DNA of 64,000 bases, from positions 227,871-291,870 of the forward strand of contig CAJNCY010000001.1 of the NCBI GenBank assembly GCA_905221375.1, written 5' to 3'. This document shows positions 39,304-50,256 of this stretch, one piece after another. The stretch is from a bacterium (GTDB lineage Bacteria > Bacillota > Bacilli > Lactobacillales > Streptococcaceae). The notes under the pieces are model-generated. The model had not been told where the DNA came from, searched no databases, and saw only the letters and a list, made by a program, of their open reading frames with translations. Made by a program: the position numbers and the translations under genes. Position 1 is the stretch's first letter. Each line of letters begins with the position of its first letter.

Positions 39304-40835
39304 TTATTACCTCTTCCAAAATCTGATTCCAAAATCATACGATAAAAATGTAGAAACCAAGCCACATTAGTATTTGTATCATCATTATGTCGTCCATCTG
39401 TACCTTTAGATAAAATCTTAGCCCCTGTATAACAAAGATGTTCTACTAACTGATCGTAGGCTTTGCTGTCCATATCTTCATCCTTCATATAGGACAAACC
39501 AAAAATTGTCTGGGTGAAATCAGCCTTTTTAAAAGCATTCCAAAAAGTTTGATCCAGATTTTCCATATGTTGAGAACTAACTCCACCCGTCTGATGTCTC
39601 AAAACATCAAATCCTGTATCAAATACTCCAGGTGCTTCTAAACGCCCTCGTCTAGCGATAGTCCCAATATTAGCTAATGGTTTCCCGACTATAACTGCAC
39701 GCGGTTCAAAAGTGGCTCCATAATAGAGCGACGGAAAAGTCCCCATTGATAAACCTGATAAAATCAAATCTTTAGATGTCAAACCAAGATAATCCAAATA
39801 ATATTGGATGGTTTCCTTAATCTTATTCTCTAATTCTTGACTTCCAAGGTAAAAGGCTCCACCCTCAAGACGAGGATCTGAAAATAAAATAAAAGGACAT
39901 CCTAAATTTTTCATCATCCAATATCCCTCGAATCCCTCGGCAGTACGAAAACCTGCGAAGTAAACAGCTAAAGGTGGCTTGAAATCACCTGGATGGAAGA
40001 AATAGTTAATTTCATCACGACTTTCGTCATGTAAAATATTTCCCCCTAAAACAAACTTTCCAAATTGTTTACGACTCCATCTTTGATGAAGATTTCCTAT
40101 CTGCAGTTTACCTTTACCACGCGCTTCAATGGATACCGTTATATAAAAATTTATCTCTTTACTATTCACAATAATAGCTTTCTGAAGATTGTCTTCACTA
40201 TAAATTTCCTCTTCAAAAAAATCATCAACGGCTCCAGCCCATAGTTTACGGATAACAAATCGTATCTCACAATCTCCTTGTTTTTCATACTCTAACCATA
40301 TCTCTATAGGCAAATCTTTATACACTATAAAATTACCAGACCAGTAAGCCAGTTGTTGGAAATCATCTCCAAAATTCCCTTCTAAGCTTACATGCTCAAA
40401 TCCTTGATAGGAAATAAAACCTTTAAAAGACGGGTGAATTTGGATACTTGACGGAAATAATTTGTCCCCATACCCCCCACCAAAGAGAGAAGTTGATAAA
40501 TCATTTACTAATTGCTGGGGATCTGAGAAATCTACAGACTGAGCACACCGCTTTTTTAATAAATCAAGAATACCCAAATCTGTCGTTTGAAAATCTTGGT
40601 CATAAAAAAGAGTATACGGCTCAATATGATGAATAAAAGGCAGTAAATCAGATAAATACTGACCATCCTCTACCAAAATTGCATGAAAATTTGTGATGCT
40701 ATCCATTTCCATCATTTTACGGAGGGCTAGCGGTGAATTGGGACAGAAATAATACCAATCCATATTTTCAGGAATTTCATAATGATGAGCCCAATTATCA
40801 ATCCCTATTTGTAGGATTTTATAGTCCTTTGACAT
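39300..40835 (-). CDS. asp2: Accessory Sec protein Asp2 (GlcNAc O-acetyltransferase)
   Basis: A 511-residue alpha/beta-hydrolase-type protein that is needed for export and O-acetylates GlcNAc on the adhesin. The nucleophile elbow GLSMG places Ser at residue 363, next to Ser362 known in S. gordonii; a late His lies in GTDGRHND. The ATG with GGAGG six bases upstream (start 40835) is preferred over one five codons earlier. It overlaps asp1 by 17 bases. Confidence 0.92.
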   Translation of the reverse strand: MSKDYKILQIGIDNWAHHYEIPENMDWYYFCPNSPLALRKMMEMDSITNFHAILVEDGQYLSDLLPFIHHIEPYTLFYDQDFQTTDLGILDLLKKRCAQSVDFSDPQQLVNDLSTSLFGGGYGDKLFPSSIQIHPSFKGFISYQGFEHVSLEGNFGDDFQQLAYWSGNFIVYKDLPIEIWLEYEKQGDCEIRFVIRKLWAGAVDDFFEEEIYSEDNLQKAIIVNSKEINFYITVSIEARGKGKLQIGNLHQRWSRKQFGKFVLGGNILHDESRDEINYFFHPGDFKPPLAVYFAGFRTAEGFEGYWMMKNLGCPFILFSDPRLEGGAFYLGSQELENKIKETIQYYLDYLGLTSKDLILSGLSMGTFPSLYYGATFEPRAVIVGKPLANIGTIARRGRLEAPGVFDTGFDVLRHQTGGVSSQHMENLDQTFWNAFKKADFTQTIFGLSYMKDEDMDSKAYDQLVEHLCYTGAKILSKGTDGRHNDDTNTNVAWFLHFYRMILESDFGRGNK

Positions 40836-42399
40836 CTGTAACCTCCTCAAGCCAACGATGCAATTTATCTAAGAATCGTTGTCCAGTATGTTCTTTGATT
40901 TTATCAATAGAGTATACTAATGCTTGATTCCATTCTTTCAGTTTATCTGTATAGTAATGTGCAGCCTTGGAAAATTCTGTCACATCTGAAATCAAATAAC
41001 CATTTTTCAAATGTTCTACATAAACAGTTTCAACCCGATTAATCTGAGGAATTCCCGCACTAATACCTGCGATTTGAGTATAGAGGTGGGGTTGTTTATT
41101 AAGATCCACAATCAAACGAACAAACTCTAATGTCTTAATCAAATCCAACTCATCATTCATATTGACAAATTGAAAACGTAGTTCCTGCTCTTGGTTTTCT
41201 TCTAAAGGATTTTCTGCCCCACCGTAGTGTATTCCTTTTTCCAAACTACCAGTATGGATTTGTTCCTGAATTATTTCATTAACAAGTGATTCCACTTCTT
41301 CCATTTGTTCCTGACTAGCAGCAAAGGCCCCAAAAATAACCTCTGTATTTTTGGTTTCAGCAATAAATGATAGAACCTGAAATAGGGCTTGTCTATCAAT
41401 TCCCTCAGAAAAATCTAATTGATAGTAAATTAGTGATTCTTTTCGAGTCTGACTTCGACCCAGTCGTAAACGCGTATCAAAAGGAGAGAGATGATAAAAT
41501 TTATCCGATAGTTTAGGATGTAACTCCTGTAAGAGTTGTAAACTATCCTCCCTATCCACTAAGACTAGATTTACCTGATCAAATGATGAAGCTAAGTCTC
41601 TAAAACTAGCTTGAGAATTTCGGTTAATAAAAAGACTCAAAATTTTAGCAGTATCACTTGGTAAGCAACTTAAGATAAATTGATCATGATGGGGATGAGA
41701 AGGGATGATGAAAATATCCTGTTTTTCCTGTTTCTTTTGCAGATATTTATCAAAATATTCTGCAATTAGTTGACTCATATCAGTGTAATGAAGCTGTTTA
41801 AAACGGTAACCAAATATTGGATTCACCTCTACTCTGCCTCCCTCATTTAAATGCTCTCTAAATCTCCAGATACCTTTAGGATCCAAATAGTCTTGATAGG
41901 TAGGCTGTCCATTATCAAAATAAATGACACTCGATACAAAGCCACGATCATCCATGATATAATTCTTACTTATCTGTCCATCGAGGTCAAAATATTGGAT
42001 TTCACTGATAAATCCTTCTACACCATGTTCTACCTTGGCATACTTTTTACCATTTTTCTGAACCACTATTGCAAATGGACTATAAAGAAATTGACAATCA
42101 CTATCCCACTCTATATCTCTCATATTAAGAACCTGGGTGTGTATATCACGAAAGTCTTGCATATCATCAAAGATAGAATAAACTTCTGTCTCTAGGACAC
42201 CATGTCTATGTAAAAAGTAACGTAAATGGGGCTGATAGGCTAATACTAATAGTCGAGACGGTATCTCTTGTCTTTGAAAAAGCCTGATTTGATTGAAAGT
42301 ATCATCAAACTCAAAACGAAACTGAGAATAATACCACGGAATCACATCCGCATGCCATTGACGGGTTGAACCATACCAAGCTGGAATAAAATAATACAT
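40819..42399 (-). CDS. asp1: Accessory Sec protein Asp1
   Basis: A 526-residue protein with an overall GT-B-like layout but no recognisable catalytic signature; Asp1 proteins belong to this degenerate fold and help bind the SRR substrate. It begins MYYFIPAWYGSTRQWHAD, a family hallmark. It lies nine bases after secY2 and overlaps asp2. Confidence 0.9.
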   Translation of the reverse strand: MYYFIPAWYGSTRQWHADVIPWYYSQFRFEFDDTFNQIRLFQRQEIPSRLLVLAYQPHLRYFLHRHGVLETEVYSIFDDMQDFRDIHTQVLNMRDIEWDSDCQFLYSPFAIVVQKNGKKYAKVEHGVEGFISEIQYFDLDGQISKNYIMDDRGFVSSVIYFDNGQPTYQDYLDPKGIWRFREHLNEGGRVEVNPIFGYRFKQLHYTDMSQLIAEYFDKYLQKKQEKQDIFIIPSHPHHDQFILSCLPSDTAKILSLFINRNSQASFRDLASSFDQVNLVLVDREDSLQLLQELHPKLSDKFYHLSPFDTRLRLGRSQTRKESLIYYQLDFSEGIDRQALFQVLSFIAETKNTEVIFGAFAASQEQMEEVESLVNEIIQEQIHTGSLEKGIHYGGAENPLEENQEQELRFQFVNMNDELDLIKTLEFVRLIVDLNKQPHLYTQIAGISAGIPQINRVETVYVEHLKNGYLISDVTEFSKAAHYYTDKLKEWNQALVYSIDKIKEHTGQRFLDKLHRWLEEVTDVKGL

Positions 42400-42408
42400 A
42401 AAAGCCTC

Positions 42409-43626
42409 CTAAATCAAGGGTTTATAGGTTTCATTTAGTCTCAAAGCTTTCATTTCATCTTTAATTGTGAAAATCATACCACCAAACATCATAAATAAAC
42501 CTGGAATCATAGCAATTTTTAGCAACTTCTCATCAGATAAAACTACTAACATTGGAGTTCCTGCCATAAGCACATTAAAGGTCCCACCTATAATCGAAAA
42601 ACGAAATACTAATCTATTAATAAAACGACTTGTTTCCTCTCCTGGGTAAACTCCATAAATATACTCTCCAGATTTCTTCATCCGATCGGATATTTGGTCC
42701 CCACTCATATTGACAAAAGCAAAGACAATACTAAACAAAAAAATCATGGCGATATATGAATAAATCCATAATGGTTTTCCGACTCCATACTGAGCCGACA
42801 TTTCAGAGAACACTGAAGTCTGAGGAAAAAGTGTCTGTAATAATAAAAAGACATAGGTAGGCAAACTTAAAAAACTCATAACATACATAAATGGCATCCC
42901 ACCAGCAGGATTTAACATTATTTCAAAATAAGAATAACGCTTGAAACGACTACGTAAGCCAATTTTGTGAACTGGTATACGATAACGCGCTCTATACATG
43001 AGCGCCATTATATAGGTTAATATAACACTAATCAATGCTAGAAGTAACATTATTTCTATGGGAATTCGAACAAATTGTAATGTATTTAAAATATCTTGTG
43101 GAATATTTAAAATAATACTAGCTAGCAAAATAACTACCGATCCACCTACTCCAAGTTGAGCGTTTAAGTCTGATAGCCACACTAGAAAGAATGCGCCTGC
43201 TATTAGTAACACAGTATTCATTATAGTTACCAATAAGGATGAATAGAGATGTTGTATCGGTAAATTCAATGAAAGCGCTAAAGATTGAATCAAGGCAATG
43301 ACCAATGTTAAATACATCTTTCTTCTATCTTGAACTTCTACTGCCCCTGAAGAAATATTTAATTTCTTAGAAAAAGAGAGTAACTGCCATAGAATCATTG
43401 ATGACATCCATGGTGATAACCCTATAGAAAATAGAGATAAACTCCTTAAATTGCCTCCTAAAAGTGCCGTTGAAAATGCTAAATAAGCCGTTGACCCACC
43501 TAGAAAGTCTCTACTATTCAGATCAACAAAAGGAAGGGTAATACGACTTCCCAATACATAAATAAACAGCAGAAATAAGGTTGTTAATCCTTTTTTTACT
43601 GCCATTGATGAGTAAATTTTTTTCAC
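42409..43626 (-). CDS. secY2: Accessory Sec translocon SecY2
   Basis: A roughly 405-residue, ten-helix channel protein dedicated to SRR export. Conserved SecY parts include [27 protein letters not shown] and a late GQ-type pore region ([26 protein letters not shown]). A GTG start at 43624-43626 with AAGGAT six bases upstream is chosen, since it matches the usual SecY2 N-terminus; an in-frame ATG 28 codons upstream would overlap the preceding glycosyltransferase. Confidence 0.93.
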   Translation of the reverse strand: MKKIYSSMAVKKGLTTLFLLFIYVLGSRITLPFVDLNSRDFLGGSTAYLAFSTALLGGNLRSLSLFSIGLSPWMSSMILWQLLSFSKKLNISSGAVEVQDRRKMYLTLVIALIQSLALSLNLPIQHLYSSLLVTIMNTVLLIAGAFFLVWLSDLNAQLGVGGSVVILLASIILNIPQDILNTLQFVRIPIEIMLLLALISVILTYIMALMYRARYRIPVHKIGLRSRFKRYSYFEIMLNPAGGMPFMYVMSFLSLPTYVFLLLQTLFPQTSVFSEMSAQYGVGKPLWIYSYIAMIFLFSIVFAFVNMSGDQISDRMKKSGEYIYGVYPGEETSRFINRLVFRFSIIGGTFNVLMAGTPMLVVLSDEKLLKIAMIPGLFMMFGGMIFTIKDEMKALRLNETYKPLI

Positions 43627-43690
43627 AAAATAATCCTTCTCTCTTACTGTTAATCTAATCTTCTGTAATAAAAATAATGATGTTACAACT

Positions 43691-44581
43691 TTAGTTTTGT
43701 TCTGCTTCAAAAAAGAGCTTCAATCTAAAACAAATATCTTTATATTCCTCAGTATCTGTTAATTGATGGAATTCCAAAGTTTGCTTATAATCTTTTAATA
43801 GATTGACAAATCGAATGCGCATAACTGAGATGTCTAATCCAGCTAAAACAAGATCTGATATTTTCTTGGAAAATACTTCAACTAAATCTCTTGCCCAAGA
43901 AAGATCAAATTTCGATCTCATAATACTACCTGAACGTCTTCTGTAGAGATAGATGTTATCATTAACAAACACTGTTTTTTTACTTTTTAAAAACAGTCTA
44001 TGGGTGGAAGCTTCATCATCAAACCTTCTACCGTGAGTAAAGGAAACATCGTCAAATAATACTTTCTTATATAATTTAAAAGTAGTTAACATGAAGGCCG
44101 TACTATTCCATTTCCAGGCCCCTGCCTGTCTGTCTATTAATTCTTGTGGAGATAGCACTTCTACACAATAATCATCGTCTGTAATGTAATAGTAAAAATT
44201 ACCATCACTTTCGTCATAAATGTAATAGTTTCCTACCGCTATATCGGCATTATTTTCCTTTATTTGAGTATATAGGACTTCGATCATTCTATCAACTGCA
44301 ATATCATCGGAATCTACAATTACAACATATTGACTGTTAGATTGTTGAATGCCAAAATTTCTTGCAACTGCCACACCTTCGTTCTTTTTATGAAATACTC
44401 TTACCCGCGAATCTTTTTCGGCAAATTCATCACAGATTTCAATAGAAGCATCTGTTGAGCCATCGTCTACTAATATAATCTCAATATTAGAATAAGTTTG
44501 TTTTCTAAGACTCTCAACGCACTCTACTAAGTACTTTTCCGTATTGTATATAGGAACTATCACACTAATTAATTCACTCAT
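43691..44581 (-). CDS. GT2-family glycosyltransferase
   Basis: A 296-residue GT-A-fold enzyme. The N-terminal signature [19 protein letters not shown], and metal-binding DxD region (VIVDSDD, near 88-94) are present; the C-terminal third binds the acceptor. It is more divergent than the other GT2 proteins here. Role inferred from context: extending glycans on the SRR adhesin. Its start codon overlaps the stop of a decayed frame upstream (TAATG). Confidence 0.88.
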   Translation of the reverse strand: MSELISVIVPIYNTEKYLVECVESLRKQTYSNIEIILVDDGSTDASIEICDEFAEKDSRVRVFHKKNEGVAVARNFGIQQSNSQYVVIVDSDDIAVDRMIEVLYTQIKENNADIAVGNYYIYDESDGNFYYYITDDDYCVEVLSPQELIDRQAGAWKWNSTAFMLTTFKLYKKVLFDDVSFTHGRRFDDEASTHRLFLKSKKTVFVNDNIYLYRRRSGSIMRSKFDLSWARDLVEVFSKKISDLVLAGLDISVMRIRFVNLLKDYKQTLEFHQLTDTEEYKDICFRLKLFFEAEQN

Positions 44582-44643
44582 TATTTTTTAGCCTCCAAAT
44601 ATGTCAATAAAGCTTTATCCAGCCATTCATAGAAGTAGATTGT
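44581..44643 (-). pseudogene. Relic C-terminus of a deleted glycosyltransferase gene
   Basis: In the 75-base gap before the next gene, one frame reads FYEWLDKALLTYLEAKK and a stop that overlaps the downstream ATG (TAATG). The W-L-x-x-x-L pattern resembles the C-termini of intact GT2 proteins here (RWLKETLFLI, RWFNETLFLL). Upstream the frame is broken by several stops. A gene formerly coupled to the 43691-44581 gene has probably been lost. Confidence 0.5.
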
Positions 44644-44656
44644 TTATCAACATTAT

Positions 44657-45883
44657 TTACTTGTCTGTAATATAATTTCTGATTGCGTCAACTAACTCCC
44701 AGGGAGCTTCATTAGAGTATAGTCCAGCATACTTACTATTCGAAAGTTCTTGATATTTACTGCTTTCAAAACTAAGCATCGGTTTATTGTATTTCTTCAC
44801 CAAATCATAAACATATACTAGTTTCTGATCTAAATTCAAATCTAAATAAATATCTGAATTCTTCAGAAGTTTTTCTACCAAAATAGGAAAAGAATTAGGA
44901 TAAAGTGTCACATTTTGATACTTAGATAATCTCTTTAATTCATCCGACATAAAAGTATGAGCAGCAATATAAAAATGCACTTCTGGTAATTGTTCAACTA
45001 GATAATCAATTTTTTCTACACACCAAGAATTGGTTAAATTCATACAAGTTAATGCTGGTTTATAAATATCTGCAGAATAAAATATCCCCTTTTCTTTCCA
45101 GCTAGATACTATATAACTCCATTCCATAAAAGAGTATTTCCACCACTCTTCTCTCAGACGTCCAACAGAAAACTGCTTCCACGGTTTATCAGGAGAAATA
45201 TAGTGCAAAATTTTAGGAAGAGGAGTCAGTGGAATTTCAAAAATAAAAGCATGATTCTTTTCAGCTGCACCAGCATCAAAACCTATTTGAAAATTATATG
45301 TATCTTCTAGCTGGTAACAACTATTTTGAAAAAGAATATTAAGAATAGACTGATCTCCTTCTCCCACATTTTCATGTTCTTTCTCAGTTAATTCAACTAA
45401 CTGCTGACGAATATTATCTAATTTCCATTTTTTGTTGTTAATCAACAAAACCCCAGCATTGAAGCCAACTCCAGCTCCAAAGCAAGAACGAGCCGCTGCC
45501 AGATAATTCTCACCTAAATCTAATTCAAATAGAGGAGTCAAATCACCAGTCACAACCAGATCACTATCAAGATAAAGAACTTTATCTTCTGTTACAAAAT
45601 CTGGAATATAATAACGGGCAAATGTCATATGATTGATATGAGGCAGTTTATTTGACCAATTCATTTGGAACTGTTGCCCAATAAGCTTGCAATCAATCAA
45701 GTCTCCTCCCATCTCTTGAATATACATTCGTAATCTATTGAACCATTCTTGAGGAATGTCTTTGTTTAGTACATAAATTTTCAAGCCACTATTGTGTCTA
45801 CAGATTGATTTCATAGCTGTTTCGATTTGTCGAATATAAGCATAATCACCTGCAAATGCTACTGCCTTCTTATTTTCTAACAT
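44657..45883 (-). CDS. GT8-family glycosyltransferase with C-terminal GtfB-like module
   Basis: A 408-residue protein. The GT8 domain (1-265) has the DxD motif in VLYLDSDLVV, the NAGVLLIN segment, and the HxxxxKPW motif (HYISPDKPW) that binds the nucleotide-sugar phosphate. Residues about 280-405 carry the GtfB-like module (DIYLDLNLDQKLVYV). Sugar donor unknown. It is the most divergent GT8 of the set and lies 13 bases after the preceding GT2 gene. Confidence 0.88.
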   Translation of the reverse strand: MLENKKAVAFAGDYAYIRQIETAMKSICRHNSGLKIYVLNKDIPQEWFNRLRMYIQEMGGDLIDCKLIGQQFQMNWSNKLPHINHMTFARYYIPDFVTEDKVLYLDSDLVVTGDLTPLFELDLGENYLAAARSCFGAGVGFNAGVLLINNKKWKLDNIRQQLVELTEKEHENVGEGDQSILNILFQNSCYQLEDTYNFQIGFDAGAAEKNHAFIFEIPLTPLPKILHYISPDKPWKQFSVGRLREEWWKYSFMEWSYIVSSWKEKGIFYSADIYKPALTCMNLTNSWCVEKIDYLVEQLPEVHFYIAAHTFMSDELKRLSKYQNVTLYPNSFPILVEKLLKNSDIYLDLNLDQKLVYVYDLVKKYNKPMLSFESSKYQELSNSKYAGLYSNEAPWELVDAIRNYITDK

Positions 45884-45895
45884 TTCGTCTCCTTT

Positions 45896-46774
45896 CTATA
45901 CAGTTCGTTTAATTAAATGAATCATTTCTATATATCTTCTGTAAATTTCAGAATGCTCTAAACCACTATCTCTCGCTTGAGCACATCTACCCTCTAAATG
46001 AGATAATAGAGAATATCTATATGAATCTGAATACAAACCACTCATACTCACAATACAAATTCGTTCAACTAAAGCATCAAAAACATCCTCTAGTAAATTT
46101 TCTGTAACACTTTGTATAATAGACCCTTCTCTAACACGGTAGAAATATAAACCTTTGTTAATATAAATCACTTTTGATGACTCTAAGAATAACTTAATAT
46201 TCGTTCTGGTGTCCTCTATTAACTTTCCTTTTGGAAAATGAACATGTTCAAATAAGTTTTTCCTAAATAGTTTTCCCCAACTGGTATAGTAAGACAACTC
46301 TGCATTTTCTAAATTTGGTAATTCTCTTATCAATTCCTCAGAAGTAAAAATTCTTTCATAGTAATCATCTTCAAATATATGAAAATAATACATCGCTTCT
46401 GCCACATTATACTTTACATAGCTTGCTGATGAAATATCAGCATTCTCTCTAGTTAGTGCTTCATATAGATCAAAAAGATATGTATCACTAACCCAATCAT
46501 CAGAATCGACAAATGTAATGTAAGCTCCTTTTGAGTGTTCAAGACCAAAGTTACGAGCATCTGAAAGTCCTCCATTCTCTTTTTCAAGATAATGAAACCG
46601 ACTATCACGAACAGCGTACTCCTTACAAATGGTCCCTGAATTATCTGTAGAACCATCATTCACCATCAGCACTTCAAAAAGTTTATAAGTCTGTTTAGAT
46701 AGACTATCTAAACACATATCAATAAAATCTTCTACATTGTAAACAGGCACAATAACAGTAATTAATTCTTCCAC
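45896..46774 (-). CDS. GT2-family glycosyltransferase
   Basis: A 292-residue GT-A-fold enzyme with TVIVPVYNVEDFI, MVNDGSTDNSG, ENGGLSDARN and FVDSDDW (DxD) motifs. Very similar in layout to the GT2 half of the fusion at 59106-61190 and to the 54107-55000 gene, so it likely arose by duplication. It lies 20 bases after the large GT8/GT-D fusion gene. Confidence 0.9.
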   Translation of the reverse strand: MEELITVIVPVYNVEDFIDMCLDSLSKQTYKLFEVLMVNDGSTDNSGTICKEYAVRDSRFHYLEKENGGLSDARNFGLEHSKGAYITFVDSDDWVSDTYLFDLYEALTRENADISSASYVKYNVAEAMYYFHIFEDDYYERIFTSEELIRELPNLENAELSYYTSWGKLFRKNLFEHVHFPKGKLIEDTRTNIKLFLESSKVIYINKGLYFYRVREGSIIQSVTENLLEDVFDALVERICIVSMSGLYSDSYRYSLLSHLEGRCAQARDSGLEHSEIYRRYIEMIHLIKRTV

Positions 46775-46794
46775 TTATACTCCATCCATATTTT

Positions 46795-49236
46795 CTATCT
46801 AGACAAATCAGCAACAATCTGACTATTATAGGTTTCATCCTCTATAAATTCAATATCTTGATCAAAATTATGTTCCGCAGTATGCTTGTGATGCAATTTA
46901 ACCTTTGTATTAGCACCCATTTTCATCCATTCATACTCTGAATCAATATGACCAATATCTAAAACCCGATAACCCTTCTTAAAAAGATTATAGGATAAAA
47001 TTTTAGCTGTGGGGCCCAGCATACATAAAATAAGGCGATTTTCAGCATATTGTATGACAGCTTCTTGAATTTCTTCTATACGCGAATAAGCATTATGGGA
47101 AGGACAGATAATTCGCTTAATTGAATTTGCTCCATCAAATAAATCATTACCTACACCTGAACGAGAAGTCACTCCTTCTACAATCAGGATGTCCTGATTC
47201 TCCCAAATCTGTTTTAATTTTTCAAATTGACTAAATGATTGCGATTTATCCACATAGTCGATGTATGGTCGAGATACAAATGTAGTCCCATACCAATCTG
47301 CTCTAGCTAATTCTACATAATCTTTTAAATGATGTTCTAAATGTCCCTTCCAGAAGGCTTCCGCTGCTGGTGTAAAATTTGAACGATCAGCAAATACATT
47401 TGGTAATCCGATAACTAATTTTTCATCACTTTGAAGAGAAATAATTTCTTTCAACTGACTTGCAAGATTCTCATCATAGACTTGATAAGGAATCGATTTC
47501 CCTAACATTAAATCCATCTCTCCATCTCCAAAGCGAATAATAGAAGATTGGTTTTCTATTATATAATCTAGAGTTTGATCGATATCCTTAACAATAATCG
47601 CTGGAGTTCTTGCTTTGAATGTTCCAAAAATAAGATTTTTAATAGCTTCTACCATAAGTTCAGGTACTTTTGAAGAATATATCTGTTGTCCAAAAGAGCC
47701 ATGTTGAGTACTATCAAAAGAGAAAATGATTTTATTCATTTCATGAGCTGACTTCACAATATCATGTGTTGAATGACCACAGCTAATATCTAAATACAAG
47801 CCCATTCTTACTTTTAATTGTTCTAATTTTTCTATAGTTATAGCTGGATGTAAACGAATATTTCGATAGTTATTTTGTAGTTCATATAACTTAGGCCCCA
47901 TATCTGTCCAGGCTGCGACATCAAAAACAACATGTGGAAGATATTGAGCTAAATAGTCTAATTGTTCAATGTCCTGTGTGTCAGTAAATATTAAGCAATG
48001 AAATGTCTCCTGATTATAATCTTTTAAAAACCGAGAATGACTAGCATAGTCTTTGATAGCTTCTATCATTAAATTGATATCTTCTTTGTCAAATACTATT
48101 TGATCATATATTCCATGCTGTGTATTAGAAAAACTTAAGATAGGAATCCCTAAATCACGAACATCTCTCAAGATACTTCCAACTTCGAATCCCTGATGGA
48201 TATCCAAATATAGATTTGTTGACTGTTTCAGCTTATCTAATACAGGAGGAACAATCTGTGGATGCAATCTCACATTATCATATACAGCTAATTTTGTTAG
48301 TTTATCTCCCATGTCCGTCCAAGCCGCGATATGAAATACCACATCTGGTAGAGCTGTGACTAGCTCTTCTATTCCTTCTAAATCTTGGGAATTCGTTAAG
48401 GTTAAACAAGAAAATTCTTTATCTAAAGACGATGTCAGTTCAACCTCCCCTATATGATGTTGTAAAATTTGGCTCCACTCCAAATCATGGAATTCCCACC
48501 ATAAATCACGATAACGATTGGCTATCAAGGTAGTCCAAGGTTTTCTGTAGGTCGTAAAATGAATCACCACTGGTTTATCATTAAAAGCCAGATGTTCCTG
48601 CCAATTATTATACAAAGCCACCACATCATGTCCTACTTGTAAATTATAAGCTCTATCTAGCTCTAACCAATCATCTTGCAAGACTTGATTAAAAATCGTT
48701 TGATCACCATTAAAATGTTCAAAACGACCTTCTTCAACTTCCTTTGTTGTCAGGATGGACTGTTCAATTAATCGTTCTTTTAGTTTTTCTTGACGCCATT
48801 TTTTATTGTTGATTAGTAGGACACCAGTATTAAAACCTTGGCCATTTGCATCTCTAATCGCTGCGATATAACCTTTTTCTACATCTTGCTCAAATAGACT
48901 GTCTAATTTATCATTGATAAGTAAATCACAATCTAAATATAAAACAGTATTTTCTTGTATATAATCTGGGATAAAATATCTAGCATAGGCAATCGAACTA
49001 ATGTGAGCTTGTTTTCTCCAATTCTGAAACACAGTTTGTTCAGGTAGTTTAACATCAATAATATCACTACCTAACATGCGAGCTATTTTTCGTGGTTTGC
49101 GAAACCAATCTGGCATAATATCTTGATTTAAAATATAAATCTTAACATCTCGATTGTGATATAGGATAGATTTTATAGTTACCTCTAACTGCGTGGTGTA
49201 ATTACAATCACCAGCTAATACAATTGTTTTAATCAT
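46795..49236 (-). CDS. GT8 + two GtfB-like modules + GT-D (DUF1792) fusion glycosyltransferase
   Basis: An 813-residue four-part protein. Residues 1-262 are a GT8 domain (VLYLDCDLLI DxD, HFTTYRKPW). Residues 275-395 and 412-537 are two tandem GtfB-like modules (NLYLDIHQGFEV and GLYLDISCGHST). Residues 548-813 are a DUF1792 domain, a GT-D-fold glycosyltransferase known from SRR loci, with SIIRFGDGEMDLM and IGHIDSEYEWM. DUF1792 enzymes add hexose to the growing SRR glycan. It could act twice in succession on one glycan. Neighbouring Gtf3 would make its acceptor. Confidence 0.9.
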   Translation of the reverse strand: MIKTIVLAGDCNYTTQLEVTIKSILYHNRDVKIYILNQDIMPDWFRKPRKIARMLGSDIIDVKLPEQTVFQNWRKQAHISSIAYARYFIPDYIQENTVLYLDCDLLINDKLDSLFEQDVEKGYIAAIRDANGQGFNTGVLLINNKKWRQEKLKERLIEQSILTTKEVEEGRFEHFNGDQTIFNQVLQDDWLELDRAYNLQVGHDVVALYNNWQEHLAFNDKPVVIHFTTYRKPWTTLIANRYRDLWWEFHDLEWSQILQHHIGEVELTSSLDKEFSCLTLTNSQDLEGIEELVTALPDVVFHIAAWTDMGDKLTKLAVYDNVRLHPQIVPPVLDKLKQSTNLYLDIHQGFEVGSILRDVRDLGIPILSFSNTQHGIYDQIVFDKEDINLMIEAIKDYASHSRFLKDYNQETFHCLIFTDTQDIEQLDYLAQYLPHVVFDVAAWTDMGPKLYELQNNYRNIRLHPAITIEKLEQLKVRMGLYLDISCGHSTHDIVKSAHEMNKIIFSFDSTQHGSFGQQIYSSKVPELMVEAIKNLIFGTFKARTPAIIVKDIDQTLDYIIENQSSIIRFGDGEMDLMLGKSIPYQVYDENLASQLKEIISLQSDEKLVIGLPNVFADRSNFTPAAEAFWKGHLEHHLKDYVELARADWYGTTFVSRPYIDYVDKSQSFSQFEKLKQIWENQDILIVEGVTSRSGVGNDLFDGANSIKRIICPSHNAYSRIEEIQEAVIQYAENRLILCMLGPTAKILSYNLFKKGYRVLDIGHIDSEYEWMKMGANTKVKLHHKHTAEHNFDQDIEFIEDETYNSQIVADLSR

Positions 49237-49245
49237 CTTGCTCTC

Positions 49246-50256
49246 TTAATCAATTCCCAAATGGTAGATTGCATCTACCAATAACTTTTTAGTGAAATAC
49301 CCCTCTTTTAACAGATAACTAAAGGTCTTTATCCGATTTGTCATTTCTTGATATTCTTGTAGATTCATTTTATCAACTATCGCATGTACTTCCTCTAGAC
49401 TATCTGCCACAAAGCCTAAGCCCTGATCCACTATAAATTTAGCAGTTGATAAGCTACTTGGTACAATGACTGGAATCCCAGCTGTCAGATAGGTACTAAC
49501 CTTATGAGATATATTCAGGGTGTAATATTGGTTGCTTTCTCCATCATTTTGATGCGTTCCCCAGACAAGCCCAAATCCACCTTTTGATAATTCTAGCAAT
49601 AGTTCCTCATCTTTTTTCCATCCTTCAATACTAAGATTTCTAGCATTAGAACTAGCCTCCCCGTTATTTGAAAACACTCTTAAAGGTGTATCTTGAGACC
49701 AATTTTGTAAGTCTGGAAAACGCTCTAAACTTCCAGCAAAAAAGAGTTCTTTTTTAAAAGCTGGAGTATATAAGGATAAATCATGAGGATGATCCCACAT
49801 ACCTTGAACGAGAATCTTCTTAGTTGTCAGACCTTCTTCCATCAGGCGTTCTTTCATTCTCTCTGACGGGACAATCAAAACATCTGATAGATTATACATA
49901 TACATATATTCCTTCATAAGATAATAGTTACTATCAAACATGAGAGGAACAACATCATGGATAAAGCAAATAATTTTCACCTGCATATCCTTCAGTTTAT
50001 CAAACAAGACTCGATCAAACTCAAAGCCATTCCAAGTAGGAGACTGAAAGACTAAGATATCACCAATAGAAATACTGGCCATAATCCCATCCAGACGCTT
50101 ATTCATTTCAGAAGGGCTATCTGAAGCAATATTGTAAAAATAAATACCAACTTCTCTAAATCCCAGTTGATTGGCTATTTTTTGCACGGCATTTTGAGCT
50201 AGAATAACAGTACTATCACCAGCCATACCGTATAAATTTGTTAAATGTAGTTTCAT
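49246..50256 (-). CDS. gtf3: Gtf3/Nss-type SRR glycosyltransferase
   Basis: A 336-residue GT-B-like protein of the Gtf3 (nucleotide sugar synthetase-like) family, which adds glucose as the second sugar onto GlcNAc of SRR proteins. Conserved features include the N-terminal [16 protein letters not shown], the [13 protein letters not shown] segment, and nucleotide-binding GFGLVWG and [13 protein letters not shown]. Length is normal. A 178-base gap upstream separates it from the next gene and may hold a promoter; none was clear. Confidence 0.9.
   Translation of the reverse strand: MKLHLTNLYGMAGDSTVILAQNAVQKIANQLGFREVGIYFYNIASDSPSEMNKRLDGIMASISIGDILVFQSPTWNGFEFDRVLFDKLKDMQVKIICFIHDVVPLMFDSNYYLMKEYMYMYNLSDVLIVPSERMKERLMEEGLTTKKILVQGMWDHPHDLSLYTPAFKKELFFAGSLERFPDLQNWSQDTPLRVFSNNGEASSNARNLSIEGWKKDEELLLELSKGGFGLVWGTHQNDGESNQYYTLNISHKVSTYLTAGIPVIVPSSLSTAKFIVDQGLGFVADSLEEVHAIVDKMNLQEYQEMTNRIKTFSYLLKEGYFTKKLLVDAIYHLGID

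Noticed and set aside
43627..43710. Upstream ATG start for SecY2
   Set aside because: The extension overlaps the previous gene and is not typical of SecY2; the GTG with a good ribosome binding site fits better.
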